From NCBI GenBank assembly GCA_020848895.1, contig JADLHI010000175.1, positions 1 through 42,612 of the forward strand: DNA of 42,612 nt, read 5' to 3'. Both the position numbers and the translations under genes were made by a program. Source of the DNA: Hyphomonadaceae bacterium. GTDB lineage: Bacteria; Pseudomonadota; Alphaproteobacteria; Caulobacterales; Aquidulcibacteraceae. Below, in pieces: positions 7,775 through 16,299 of the stretch. Under the pieces are notes generated by a model. That model did no database searches. It saw only the letters and a program-made list of their open reading frames with translations, and was not told the DNA's origin. Position 1 is the stretch's first letter. Each line of letters opens with the position of its first letter.

Positions 7775-9106
7775 TCAAGCGGGTCGACGAGATGCCGCGT
7801 GAGGCGCATTTCCCAATCCGAAAAGCACTCCGCACACCATCATATACATGATTCCACTCGTGATCAGGCTCTCATTGTGAACGAGTGATTTGACGAGATA
7901 GGCAAGCATTGCAGCAAATGCTGCCACAGCTAAGCCTCTTTGTTCCGGCCGGACCCGCGCAATTGCGCGGACACCCGACCGTAGTGACGTCCATAAGAAC
8001 CATGACATCGCGCTCAGACCAACGATGCCGGTGGTTACAAGAGCATTGAGAAAGACATTATGCGCGCCGATTCCAACGCCAGCCATCTCTCTGTCGTATT
8101 CGTTGGTTCCGAACACCGGGTGGTCACCGAAGAGCCGAAAGGCAGTTTCGATTAGCTGCGCGCGTCGGGGATCATCGAAATTGGCTATACGGCTTATTCC
8201 GGGCATCCAGTTTGACGCGTCCGTGGCAGCTTGCTGCAGAGGCGCGAGTTGAGTGGCGAAAACAATCGCAAGCAAAGCCAAATAAACTATCCGAACTGCA
8301 CTGCGATGGTTGCGCCACAGTAGTGCGCCGCCGATCACTGCGCCCACGAGCAGGGTCGATCTAGAGTAAATAAGGGCGCCGCCCACGAGAATGATCAAAA
8401 TCGCAGACATCGATCCGGCAAGTCGTGTTACCGGCGATCTAGCGAGTGTTGCTAATCCAAATCCTAGTATGCCGAATACCGAGAATACGTAGCCAGTAAC
8501 GATCGAGTAGCTACTGAGGCCGGGCAGATAACCGAAGGACGAGTTTAGTCCTTCTGAGATCATCAATTCTTCACGGACCTGCGTGGCCGGGAACAGCTGA
8601 CTCTGGATCACGTCAGCCCAGCGTATACCGGCTGCCTGGGAGACAACGAAAGCGAAATTGGCGAGCGCTAGGCTGAAGAGACAAACAAACAGAGTCGTTG
8701 GACTTCGTCGTGCAGCGGAACCGATAACGGCGAACGACACGAACGAATAGCCAAAGCGGCTGACAAAATCCTGATAATCAGCGATTTCCCGTAGTGAGCC
8801 GTTGGCCGCGAGACACATCAACACGACAACCGAGAAGAGAAGCCAGCTCCAGGCTATAGCAGCGCCGTCGGGAGATCGAAGAATAGAAGGGCGCCCTGCG
8901 AGATACGCGTGAGCGAGATAGGCGGAAGCAGCGACAAAGATGCCTACGCGGATTGGGAAATTCGCAACGGACTGTTCCACCAACAAAAATTGACCGGCGA
9001 CCAGCAGAATAGCGAGGAAAAGCTCCAGTCGGTGGCCGACGCTGTTCCGGTCTGAAACCGCATACAGAGCAACTATTGCGAGGACGACACCCGCGATGAC
9101 GGTCAC
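7775..9106 (-). CDS. O-antigen ligase/polymerase-like membrane protein (Wzy-type)
   Basis: Product of 443 aa with about 11-12 hydrophobic segments spread over its length and a large periplasmic loop around residues 280-350. That loop contains the FRLFGDHPVFGTNEYDREMAG and GAHNVFLNALVTTGIVGL segments typical of the Wzy_C/WaaL superfamily (conserved RxxL/F and HN). It would polymerise lipid-linked repeats in the periplasm, or ligate them to a carrier. Beside a Wzx-type flippase, the polymerase role is more likely. It overlaps the upstream glycosyltransferase by 4 bases. Confidence 0.8.
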   Translation of the reverse strand: MTVIAGVVLAIVALYAVSDRNSVGHRLELFLAILLVAGQFLLVEQSVANFPIRVGIFVAASAYLAHAYLAGRPSILRSPDGAAIAWSWLLFSVVVLMCLAANGSLREIADYQDFVSRFGYSFVSFAVIGSAARRSPTTLFVCLFSLALANFAFVVSQAAGIRWADVIQSQLFPATQVREELMISEGLNSSFGYLPGLSSYSIVTGYVFSVFGILGFGLATLARSPVTRLAGSMSAILIILVGGALIYSRSTLLVGAVIGGALLWRNHRSAVRIVYLALLAIVFATQLAPLQQAATDASNWMPGISRIANFDDPRRAQLIETAFRLFGDHPVFGTNEYDREMAGVGIGAHNVFLNALVTTGIVGLSAMSWFLWTSLRSGVRAIARVRPEQRGLAVAAFAAMLAYLVKSLVHNESLITSGIMYMMVCGVLFGLGNAPHAASRRPA

Positions 9107-10200
9107 CGGGAAAAAATCTCCAAGAGCGCGGCGGCAGTCGTCGCAGGAGCGTGTCTTCGCGATGCTAGTTCAACGCTTGCACGGCCAAACTGCTCGAACA
9201 ACGCGGGCTTTCCGAGCAACAGTGAAATCTTCTCGGTCAAGTGTGCGATAGATCCGTCGCCCACATACCCGTTCACACCATCCTGAACGTAGGACGCAGT
9301 GCCGTTATCGCGCTTGATAATGATCGGCAACCCGTGCGCCATCGCCTCCAATTGCGATATGGATGCTGGTTCATCACTCGCAGGCGACAAGAAGAGATCG
9401 TGCGTGAGGAATTCATGGGACATTGAATCATGTGCTGTGTTGGTCCGAAACGTTACTCGATCCGTCACGCCCAGCTCTCTCGCGAGACGCTGTAGCCTAG
9501 TGTATTCGCGTGAGTGAGTTTCGGTCGCCAATTCTCCAGCAATCGTGAGAGTTACGCAGGGCGGAAGTTCCGCGAGACACCGAATCGCAACCTCGTGGTT
9601 CTTTCGCGGCTCGAATTTGCCGATCGCAAGCAGTCGCGGGGAGGAGGCATTCCAGGTACGATCTTTCGCAGTGATGGTTTCTGGAATTGCAAAGGGTACG
9701 TGTGATATTCGTGAGTCAGTCCATACCTCCGCGGTCCCATCGTCCCTGCGCCAAACCGGACTGAACCAGCGCCCTGAGCAAATGAAAAGAAGTCCGCTGT
9801 TGATGAATGGGCGAAGTCGTGAGGGCCTTGGTCGCGCGATGGGTCCTTGGGTGTACAACACGAGTCTGGAACGCAATAGAATAAATGGTAAAGCGATCAT
9901 TATATAGATCGGCGTTAGTCCGCGTGCGACGACTACGTCGGGCCGCAAGCTCGTGAGGATGCGATAGTAAGCCTGAATGTCCGGGAGGCATCGGTTTGCG
10001 AAGAGTGCAAAATCGCCCGAGGGCTTGACCAATGGTTGATGCTTTAGGAGGGGCAGCGTGAGGACGCGTCCGTAGGTGTGGTTCTCTGTTCGTCCTTTGC
10101 CGACAACAAGTAGAGTAATGTCAGCGCCTGCAGCCGCTAAGCCCTTGCACCAGCCCATCAGGTTCGTGTGGTACCGCGGGGCGAGGAAAACAACTCTCAT
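9103..10200 (-). CDS. Glycosyltransferase family 4
   Basis: Product of 365 aa starting MRVVFLAPRYHTNLMGWCKG. It has an N-terminal GT-B domain with VVVARGLTP near residue 90, an AIGKFEPRKNHEVAIR linker at the start of the donor domain, and the segment LSPASDEPASISQLEAMAHG, a GT4 donor motif. It overlaps both neighbours by 4 bases (flippase upstream, polymerase downstream), which argues for tight co-expression with the assembly machinery. Sugar specificity is unknown. Confidence 0.85.
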   Translation of the reverse strand: MRVVFLAPRYHTNLMGWCKGLAAAGADITLLVVGKGRTENHTYGRVLTLPLLKHQPLVKPSGDFALFANRCLPDIQAYYRILTSLRPDVVVARGLTPIYIMIALPFILLRSRLVLYTQGPIARPRPSRLRPFINSGLLFICSGRWFSPVWRRDDGTAEVWTDSRISHVPFAIPETITAKDRTWNASSPRLLAIGKFEPRKNHEVAIRCLAELPPCVTLTIAGELATETHSREYTRLQRLARELGVTDRVTFRTNTAHDSMSHEFLTHDLFLSPASDEPASISQLEAMAHGLPIIIKRDNGTASYVQDGVNGYVGDGSIAHLTEKISLLLGKPALFEQFGRASVELASRRHAPATTAAALLEIFSR

Positions 10201-11696
10201 GACCGTTGAGCTTCGCTCAGCGTGCGGATACTCCGAGAGAGCCTAGCGTAGGTCAATTGAACCGAGCGTCTCACGTCGCCGTCGAGAGAAAGGATCAAAC
10301 CAACCACTAGTGTCATTGCCAACGCTAGCCCGACGGCTACGACAGGATCCTCACTCGAATTCGTTTTCGCAACCAAGGCGACCAAGGGCACGCTAACTGG
10401 AAAATACGTCGGGAAAAGTTGAGGAGCGCGGCCCGGGAACCTGAGCAACGCCTCACGGGATACCGAGAAGTGATAAGCCGCTGCGAAGAGCGGCAAACCC
10501 CAATACCATTGAGCCTCATCTGCCGGGTTTAGCAGTGTCAGGAGGCAGGTTGTCGGAATCGCTACGACAGCGAGCGCTGAAAGCACCTTGCGGTAGAAGT
10601 GTCGCGCTTGGTCCAGGACCAGGCCATCGAATTGCGACAGTACCCTAAAATAAGAGAGAATTAGAACTGCTGTGACAACTGAGGGATTCAACTGCGATGC
10701 CGTTGGGATCCATGACTGGATCAACATTGGTCCGAGCATCACCACACCAGGAGACGCCAATGCGTAGATGAGACAAGCGTGAGCGTAGCCCTCGCGACGC
10801 ATCGACGACAATCGATCATGATCATGCGCGGCTATCTGCTGCGCGAGCATCGGAGTGGCGGCATTCATGAAAAGTCGCGCGGCGATCTCGATTGCCTGAA
10901 CAAGCGCACATGTAATGATCAACCGACCAAGGATGACGGGTCCTAGGAACATTCCGAATGCAAGCGCCTCTAGTTGCTGGAGGCCGAGGTAGGTGAGGGA
11001 TACTAGCGACGAGGCGATGCTGCCGCTCATCGAGCGAATCGCGCTTCTGACGCTGGCCACGCGAATGCTCCACCACCCCAGTAATCTTGAGGCAACGCTA
11101 TTAAGGTAGAGACCAGTGACGACCGTAGTCGCTAGTAGAACAATCGCGATCCCGACGATGTCGCCCCCAACTTTGGCAACGATGGCGGCGATGCCGTAGC
11201 CGCAAAATGTAATTGAGGTGGTGACGAACGTACCACGATATCCCAGGCCCGCTGAAAAGAGAGCCACCTGCGGTATCGTCAACAGCTGAGCGAGCGGTGT
11301 AATCGCGATAAGTGCGATTGCTCCAACAGTCTCTGAGGGGGTTAGGTTATTTCGACCTCCGATGAGCGCGACGGCTGCAACACACCAAGCCAGTAGAAGC
11401 GGGCTGAGCAGGAACCATTGCACTATGCACTCGCCCACGGCCTGACGCATCGGCTCCGGCGACTCGTTGTCGTAGAATGAGTTCAGCCTAATTTTGAGAT
11501 AACTCGTCGCTCCTAAATTGCTGACCCCACCAAACGCGGAAAGGCGCTGAGCAAACTGGAAAATGCCAAATGACCGCTCGCCGAGGCCCGCAAAGAATAG
11601 GGGTGTTAGTATGATGAATGTCAGGAGTCCGCTCGCGCGCGACAAAAGTCCTGCGAGAGCGGTGAAAACGAGTCGCGAGAAGTTTGCTCCGGCCAT
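10197..11696 (-). CDS. Polysaccharide flippase (Wzx/MATE-like oligosaccharide transporter)
   Basis: Product of 499 aa from the ATG at 11696 (MAGANFSRLVFTALAGLLSR); a TTG 21 bases upstream is an alternative. About 12-14 hydrophobic segments and an amphipathic start resemble the polysaccharide biosynthesis protein/MVF superfamily. GERSFGIFQFAQRLSAFGG between segments 1 and 2 is typical. It would move undecaprenyl-linked repeats from the cytoplasmic to the periplasmic face for the Wzy polymerase. It sits between galE and a glycosyltransferase in the minus-strand operon. Confidence 0.85.
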   Translation of the reverse strand: MAGANFSRLVFTALAGLLSRASGLLTFIILTPLFFAGLGERSFGIFQFAQRLSAFGGVSNLGATSYLKIRLNSFYDNESPEPMRQAVGECIVQWFLLSPLLLAWCVAAVALIGGRNNLTPSETVGAIALIAITPLAQLLTIPQVALFSAGLGYRGTFVTTSITFCGYGIAAIVAKVGGDIVGIAIVLLATTVVTGLYLNSVASRLLGWWSIRVASVRSAIRSMSGSIASSLVSLTYLGLQQLEALAFGMFLGPVILGRLIITCALVQAIEIAARLFMNAATPMLAQQIAAHDHDRLSSMRREGYAHACLIYALASPGVVMLGPMLIQSWIPTASQLNPSVVTAVLILSYFRVLSQFDGLVLDQARHFYRKVLSALAVVAIPTTCLLTLLNPADEAQWYWGLPLFAAAYHFSVSREALLRFPGRAPQLFPTYFPVSVPLVALVAKTNSSEDPVVAVGLALAMTLVVGLILSLDGDVRRSVQLTYARLSRSIRTLSEAQRS

Positions 11697-11746
11697 CGGT
11701 TCGCGCACTGGATGCAACTATGGGCGTATCGCGAAGAGGCGCGACT

Positions 11747-12754
11747 TCAGCATTCGAGGTTTTGGAGTTGCACCCCAATCCCTGCCGAATGCACCTCCCA
11801 GGATAGCGCGCTTCGAATGATTTCTTCCAATGAATCGTGGCTGGGGCGCCAGGCAGTCACTCGTCGCAGTTCGCTTGCGTCGGCAATCAGCGCTGGCGGA
11901 TCCCCAGGCCTCCGAGGTGCGTCTTCCGTCGGAATCCGACGCCCTATAACGGTGCTCACCGCGTCGACTACCTCCAATACCGACGCACCTCGCCCGTAGC
12001 CGCAATTCAGTACCTTGTACCCCTCTTGCCCTATTAATGCGGCAAGGGCAGCGACGTGTGCGCTAGCAAGGTCCGAGACGTGAATGAAGTCTCTGACGCA
12101 AGTGCCATCGGCGGTTGGGTAGTCATTGCCAAATATGCGTAACGTCGCCTGACGAGACATGGCGACATCGATTGCGGCGCGTATGAGGTGCCCGGGATTT
12201 GCACCAAGGGGGCCCGAACGGCGGCTTGGGTCTGCACCTGCCACATTGAAGTAGCGCAGAACAGTGGCCTGTAAGTTATGCGCAACGCTGGCAGAGGCGA
12301 GGACGAGTTCGACGCTGAGCTTTGACTGTCCATAAGGGGATATTGGTTTTGTTGGACTGGCCTCAGTGACGAGAGCTTCTTGAGACGAGCCATACACGGC
12401 GGCGGTCGAAGAGAAGATAATTCGATGAACGTTGTGCCTCAGCATGCTGCTGATCAAAGCAACGCTCTTACACAGGTTCTCGCGGTAGTATAACAGCGGA
12501 TTGGCGATCGATTCCTGAGGGAGAATCTTGCCGGCTAAATGGATGACCGCTTCAACATTGTCTTTGGTGAATAACTGGTCCAGCAAGTGCGACTCACCGA
12601 CATCGCCGACAACAATGCGAGCCTTCTCCGGCACCAACGAGCGGTGTCCTGTCGAGAGGTCATCCAATATGATGACATCGTAACCGGCCTCCACGAGGGC
12701 CCACACTACGTGGGAGCCGATATACCCACATCCGCCGGTGACAAGAATTTTCAT
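11747..12754 (-). CDS. galE: UDP-glucose 4-epimerase
   Basis: Product of 335 aa, the normal GalE length. The ATG at 12754 begins MKILVTGGCGYIGSHVVWAL, whose GGxGYIGSH is the NAD-binding loop. The short-chain dehydrogenase catalytic set is visible: FSSTAAVYG (Ser/Thr 115-117) and YGQSK (Tyr141, Lys145). LRYFNVAGADP is the substrate-side motif. It interconverts UDP-Glc and UDP-Gal (or the N-acetyl forms), supplying the neighbouring glycosyltransferases. The start lies 25 bases after the dehydrogenase stop. Specificity for Gal versus GalNAc cannot be read from sequence by eye. Confidence 0.93.
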   Translation of the reverse strand: MKILVTGGCGYIGSHVVWALVEAGYDVIILDDLSTGHRSLVPEKARIVVGDVGESHLLDQLFTKDNVEAVIHLAGKILPQESIANPLLYYRENLCKSVALISSMLRHNVHRIIFSSTAAVYGSSQEALVTEASPTKPISPYGQSKLSVELVLASASVAHNLQATVLRYFNVAGADPSRRSGPLGANPGHLIRAAIDVAMSRQATLRIFGNDYPTADGTCVRDFIHVSDLASAHVAALAALIGQEGYKVLNCGYGRGASVLEVVDAVSTVIGRRIPTEDAPRRPGDPPALIADASELRRVTAWRPSHDSLEEIIRSALSWEVHSAGIGVQLQNLEC

Positions 12755-12779
12755 GAACGAGGTTGTTGCGATTGCTAGT

Positions 12780-14126
12780 TCAGCCTCGAATGACATTCCT
12801 CATGGGCGCATCTGCGCGCGCGCATGAGTTGCGAGTGTCAATGACGAGCCGTGAATTGTTTGCGACCTCCACATAGTCGATGTCGTCGTGATCCGTCGCG
12901 ATCAGCACGGCATCATAGCCACTCAATTCTTCAATGTGCCATGGAATGCGTTTCCGATTGTTGAGAGTCGGATGATCGCGCGTCTCATTGATTTGGCGCA
13001 CAAATGGATCGTAATAGTCAACCGCGGCGCCACGCGTTTCGATTAGTTCCATCAAGCGCAGCGCCGGACTTTCGCGAATATCGTCGATGTTCTTCTTGTA
13101 GGCCACGCCCAACACGAGGATCCGCGCGCCGTTTAGACCGCGGCCTTGTTGTCGGTCGAGTGCCTCGGCAAGGACACGTACAACGTGCTCTGGCATCGCT
13201 TCGTTGATTTGCCCCGCGAGTTCGATGAAGCGCGTGTGCTGGTTATACTCTCGCGCCTTCCAAGTGAGATAGAATGGGTCGATCGGGATACAGTGGCCGC
13301 CGAGCCCCGGTCCCGGGTAGAACGGCATATAGCCGAACGGCTTCGTCTTCGCGGCTTCGATCACTTCCCAAATGTCGATACCCATGGCGCCGTAGACGAC
13401 CTTAAGTTCATTCACGAGCGCGATGTTGACGGCGCGAAAGATGTTCTCGGTGAGCTTGACGGCTTCGGCAGTCGCCGCCGACGACACTGGCACGGTCTTC
13501 GGCACGAACGCGCCGTAGAGGGCGTTGGCGATGTCGCGTGATTGTGGATCGTCGGCGCCCACCACTTTTGGAATGCGCGACGTCGAGAAATCGAGGTTGC
13601 CCGGGTCTTCGCGCTCCGGCGAGTACGCGAGGAAGAAATCTTTGCCGGCCTTCAGTCCGCCGCGCTCCAGGATTGGCTGCATCACTTCTCTGGTGGTGCC
13701 TGGGTAGGTGGTAGATTCCAGAATGACGATCTGGCCGCGCCGCAGGTAGCGGGCGATCTTTTCGGTTGTATCGACGACGTAGCTCAGATCCGGCTCGTGG
13801 TGTTTCGTAAGCGGCGTGGGCACGCAGATGAGCAGCGCGTCGGGCTCGCTGAGCCGCGACATGTCGGCGGTAGCTTCAAGCAGCTGCTGTTGTCGGAGCG
13901 CCGTCACCCGCTCGCTGGTGATGTGTTTGATGTAGCTCTCGCCGGCATTGAGCTTCTGGGCTTTCTCGGCGTCGAGGTCGAAGCCCAGCACCTTGATACC
14001 GGCGCCGCCGAAGGCGACGGCGAGCGGCAAACCGACGTAGCCCATGCCGATAATGCCGACGACGATGTCTTTGCTCGCGATGCGGGTCAGGAAGGTTTCG
14101 CGAGCGTGTGTCTCGGTGTCAGCCAT
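12780..14126 (-). CDS. wbpA: Nucleotide-sugar 6-dehydrogenase (UDP-GlcNAc/ManNAc type)
   Basis: Product of 448 aa from the ATG at 14126; a GTG 9 bases upstream is possible. Domains in order: N-terminal Rossmann domain with GIIGMGYVGLPLAVAF, the ESTTYPGTTREV and AYSPEREDPGN motifs, the active-site GLGGHCIPIDPF with the nucleophilic cysteine near residue 279, and a C-terminal UDP-binding domain (VLGVAYKKNIDDIRESPAL). The family oxidises C6 of UDP-GlcNAc or UDP-ManNAc to the uronic acid with two NAD+. The sequence resembles WbpA (UDP-GlcNAc 6-dehydrogenase), but coupling with wecB downstream would also allow UDP-ManNAcA. It is the first gene of the polysaccharide operon. Confidence 0.85.
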   Translation of the reverse strand: MADTETHARETFLTRIASKDIVVGIIGMGYVGLPLAVAFGGAGIKVLGFDLDAEKAQKLNAGESYIKHITSERVTALRQQQLLEATADMSRLSEPDALLICVPTPLTKHHEPDLSYVVDTTEKIARYLRRGQIVILESTTYPGTTREVMQPILERGGLKAGKDFFLAYSPEREDPGNLDFSTSRIPKVVGADDPQSRDIANALYGAFVPKTVPVSSAATAEAVKLTENIFRAVNIALVNELKVVYGAMGIDIWEVIEAAKTKPFGYMPFYPGPGLGGHCIPIDPFYLTWKAREYNQHTRFIELAGQINEAMPEHVVRVLAEALDRQQGRGLNGARILVLGVAYKKNIDDIRESPALRLMELIETRGAAVDYYDPFVRQINETRDHPTLNNRKRIPWHIEELSGYDAVLIATDHDDIDYVEVANNSRLVIDTRNSCARADAPMRNVIRG

Positions 14127-14395
14127 CGTGGTCACTCATGAATGTCCGGCGCGCGTTGAAGTGAGCGTTGTTTGAAGGGGCGCTCTGTATGGGTGCAGGG
14201 CGCGTTGTTTCGGGCGCGCGTGGGGCGTCGGGCCGCTGCTCGATGATTATCGCGCGCGCCCGATAACGCCGACTATCGCGCAAGCCTGCGTCAACCGAAC
14301 GCTGCGTCGAGATATTGAGGACGCTTTTTTCCATGCTACCGCACGGCGGGTGAAACGCGTTCACTCGCCGAAGCTCTTGATGAAGCGGCGGCGCT
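14127..14395. promoter_or_regulatory. Presumed promoter region of the polysaccharide operon
   Basis: This is the 269 bases upstream of the dehydrogenase start. A minus-strand TTGACG near 14290 could be a -35 element, but no clear -10 follows at the right distance. A short open frame here (ATG at 14334) has unusual composition and no recognisable product, so I treat the stretch as non-coding. Confidence 0.3.
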
Positions 14396-15142
14396 CTAGG
14401 CGCGCGCGTCCGCGTTGGCGTGGCCCGCTGAATGCGACAGCTCAAGGAGAGGCGCGCTTCGCGGGTGCTTTACGATCTGCATGCCGTCAAGATCGGTCAG
14501 CACGATCTGTCGCGGCGTCAAAATGGCGACATCGTCAGCCTGCAACGGCGTAAGTTCGGCGCCATGCGGACGAAGGCGGGCATCGCTGAGGGCGCACGCT
14601 GCGCCGTCAACGAAACCGACTGCTACGCCCGGATGTTTGCTGGCGATAAAGAGGCTCACTGGGGATTCTGGAACGATGACAGCGATGGTGAACGCGCCCT
14701 GCAGTTTGCGAAGCGCGGCACGCACAGCGTCGAGCGGTTGCTTCGCCTTTCGAAGATAGAAATCAACCAGCGCCGCAACCACAGCGCTCTCATCGACGTC
14801 ATGGTCAAGCCAGCCGCTTGCGATCATGTGTTTACGTAGTGGCCGCAGGTTCGCGATGGCGCCGCAGGCGGCGGCGGCGGCGTGGCGCGGGGGCGAGGCG
14901 TTGCGCGGCACGCCAAAGTTGTGTGCGGCCGGCAGACTCGAAACCAGCGCCGCGCAGGCGCGGATTGGCGTTTGATCAAGCTGCGCCGCAAGCGCGTCAG
15001 CGGACGGCGCGCGCCAGTCGTGCAGGGCGTGGTCTTGGAAGCAAAGCAGACGCGCGCGTTCATGCTCCGTGGGAGCCAGCAGAGCACACGCGCGCTGCGC
15101 AGCAGCGCCATCGAGTGAGGCAATGGCGGCGATTGCAGTCAT
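14396..15142 (-). CDS. Stand-alone GlmS-type glutaminase domain without catalytic cysteine
   Basis: Product of 248 aa from the ATG at 15142. The C-terminal two thirds follow the glutaminase half of glucosamine-6-phosphate synthase. LRPLRKHMIASGW aligns with the ENxxxLRxxLxxxG region. LDAVRAALRKLQGAFTIAVI aligns with the LRGAY strand, ALSDARLRPHGAELTPL with the SDxxAL region, and DDVAILTPRQIVLTDLDG with its final hairpin. The invariant N-terminal Met-Cys-Gly is replaced by MTAIAAIASLDG, and the RWATHG and HNG motifs are absent, so it should not hydrolyse glutamine. No isomerase (SIS) half is present. It could bind a sugar phosphate or partner GlmS as a regulator of amino-sugar supply; this is inference. 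Confidence 0.65.
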   Translation of the reverse strand: MTAIAAIASLDGAAAQRACALLAPTEHERARLLCFQDHALHDWRAPSADALAAQLDQTPIRACAALVSSLPAAHNFGVPRNASPPRHAAAAACGAIANLRPLRKHMIASGWLDHDVDESAVVAALVDFYLRKAKQPLDAVRAALRKLQGAFTIAVIVPESPVSLFIASKHPGVAVGFVDGAACALSDARLRPHGAELTPLQADDVAILTPRQIVLTDLDGMQIVKHPRSAPLLELSHSAGHANADARA

Positions 15143-15430
15143 ACGCAGCCTTTTTGCGTTAGGCCAAGTCGCGCTGCGCCGCCGCCCGCGGCAGGGGCGC
15201 ATGGCAGTTCATTAGCGATCCGTGTGTGGTGCGCCACCGTTATTGGTCCCCTAACCCGGTCCGGACGCTAATATTATCGAGCGTCGGCGACAAGATTGTT
15301 GTGCACTAACAGGGCGCTGGCGGGCATGAGTGCGCCAATTGAGGGTAGGGTGCGTTCCGGAGGGCACACACGAGACGGCGCCTTCAACCGCCAATGTGAT
15401 TTTGCGCACACTCGCGGTGCGGCGGGTTCG
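15143..15430. other. Intergenic stretch without a recognised gene
   Basis: Contains an AT-rich core TAATATTA near 15270 that may belong to the promoter of the minus-strand glutaminase-like gene. I see no coding signal on either strand. Confidence 0.3.
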
Positions 15431-15767
15431 TCATTCGTCCGATGGGCGAGCGCAAACGGCGCCCGAGAACGCGAGTGTCGATCGCGCGAAGCGCGCGCAT
15501 GCTGACGATTGTGATGCGGTGGCGGGCAATTCGATAAGGCCCTCGTCGGCGAGGCATCGTAAATGGCAGCTGACTGCCTCGCGGGTGACGCCAATCTGGT
15601 TCGCGAGGGTTGCACGCGCGAGGGGGTATGAGCGTGCGCCGGTCGTTCTTACCGGCGGGACGTTTGCCGCGACGCATAAGTTCTGAAATGACCCGCGCGT
15701 GGACGCGAGCTACAGCGCGTTCATAGAGAAAAAATCGACCGCGACGAGTCAGGGTGGTTTGAATTAG
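15431..15767 (-). pseudogene. Frameshifted Crp/Fnr-type regulator remnant (C-terminal part)
   Basis: Two minus-strand frames together give the C-terminal half of a Crp/Fnr protein. The first reads RFFLYERAVARVHARVISEL, the dimer-helix end. The second reads LARATLANQIGVTREAVSCH followed by LRCLADEGLIEL, a canonical winged-helix DNA-binding domain with TREAVS in the recognition helix. They lie in different frames, the shift falling near 15630, and no start or cyclic-nucleotide domain is present upstream of the TAG at 15768. The gene is therefore dead. It differs from the intact Crp/Fnr gene at 19362-20087. Confidence 0.6.
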
Positions 15768-16237
15768 CTAAGATTGCGCGGGGCGATAATCTTTTCGCGC
15801 GAGGGTCGTGTTGTGACGATCGGGTCAAAGCATTCGGGGCGATATTTCGGGGTATGGCCAGAGTAATGCGCCAGCGGTTCAAGCTGCTGGCGCGTGCTAG
15901 CGGCGGCTCGGATGTGGGGCCTTTCGCTACTCACCGGGCGTCTCGCGGCGCCGGGTCTGCCGGGCCCCGAGCAGGATCGTCGCTCGTACAGTCAGAGCGT
16001 TGGCGACGGGGTTCGCCGAGGTTACGGCGAGGCGCCGTGTTAGGGATCAAATAAGTCGCCGAAGCCGAGGGTTTGTCGGGTGATATCGCCGCCAGTTTCC
16101 CTGATAAGGCGTCCCTGTCATTCCCTGTTCGTGAAACCCGCGATCACCCGCGTGGAGCCATTTAGATACGTAGTTTCAAAGGCTTTGCGTCGGGAGCTGG
16201 CCGTCCCGCCAGGGCGACCAGCAGATGCAAGTGGCTC
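15768..16237. other. 470-base intergenic stretch with one hairpin
   Basis: No gene is evident on either strand. An inverted repeat at 15868-15893 (GCGCCAGC, 10-base loop, GCTGGCGC) could form a hairpin but has no T-run. Nothing else stands out. Confidence 0.3.
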
Positions 16238-16275
16238 CCAAAAAGAAGCCGCGGGCTGTTGGGGCAGCCCGCGGC
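16238..16275 (-). terminator. Intrinsic terminator of the TPR/membrane-protein operon
   Basis: Perfect 11-bp GC-rich arms (16248-16258 and 16265-16275, GCCGCGGGCTG and complement) enclose a 6-base loop. On the minus strand the stem is followed directly by TTCTTTTT. It lies 25 bases past the stop of the minus-strand gene ending at 16300, the expected position for Rho-independent termination. Confidence 0.85.
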
Positions 16276-16299
16276 AGGGGAAGGGATTTTTCGGGGCAG

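Noticed and set aside
13695..13705. TGGTGCCTGGG, an 11-base match to the 3' end of tRNA-Phe, considered as the second att site
   Set aside because: It lies in the conserved TYPGTT codons of the nucleotide-sugar dehydrogenase and the match stops there, so it is coincidence.
14119..14445. Small minus-strand frame ahead of the dehydrogenase gene
   Set aside because: No family resemblance, Arg/Pro-rich composition, and it overlaps the presumed promoter region.
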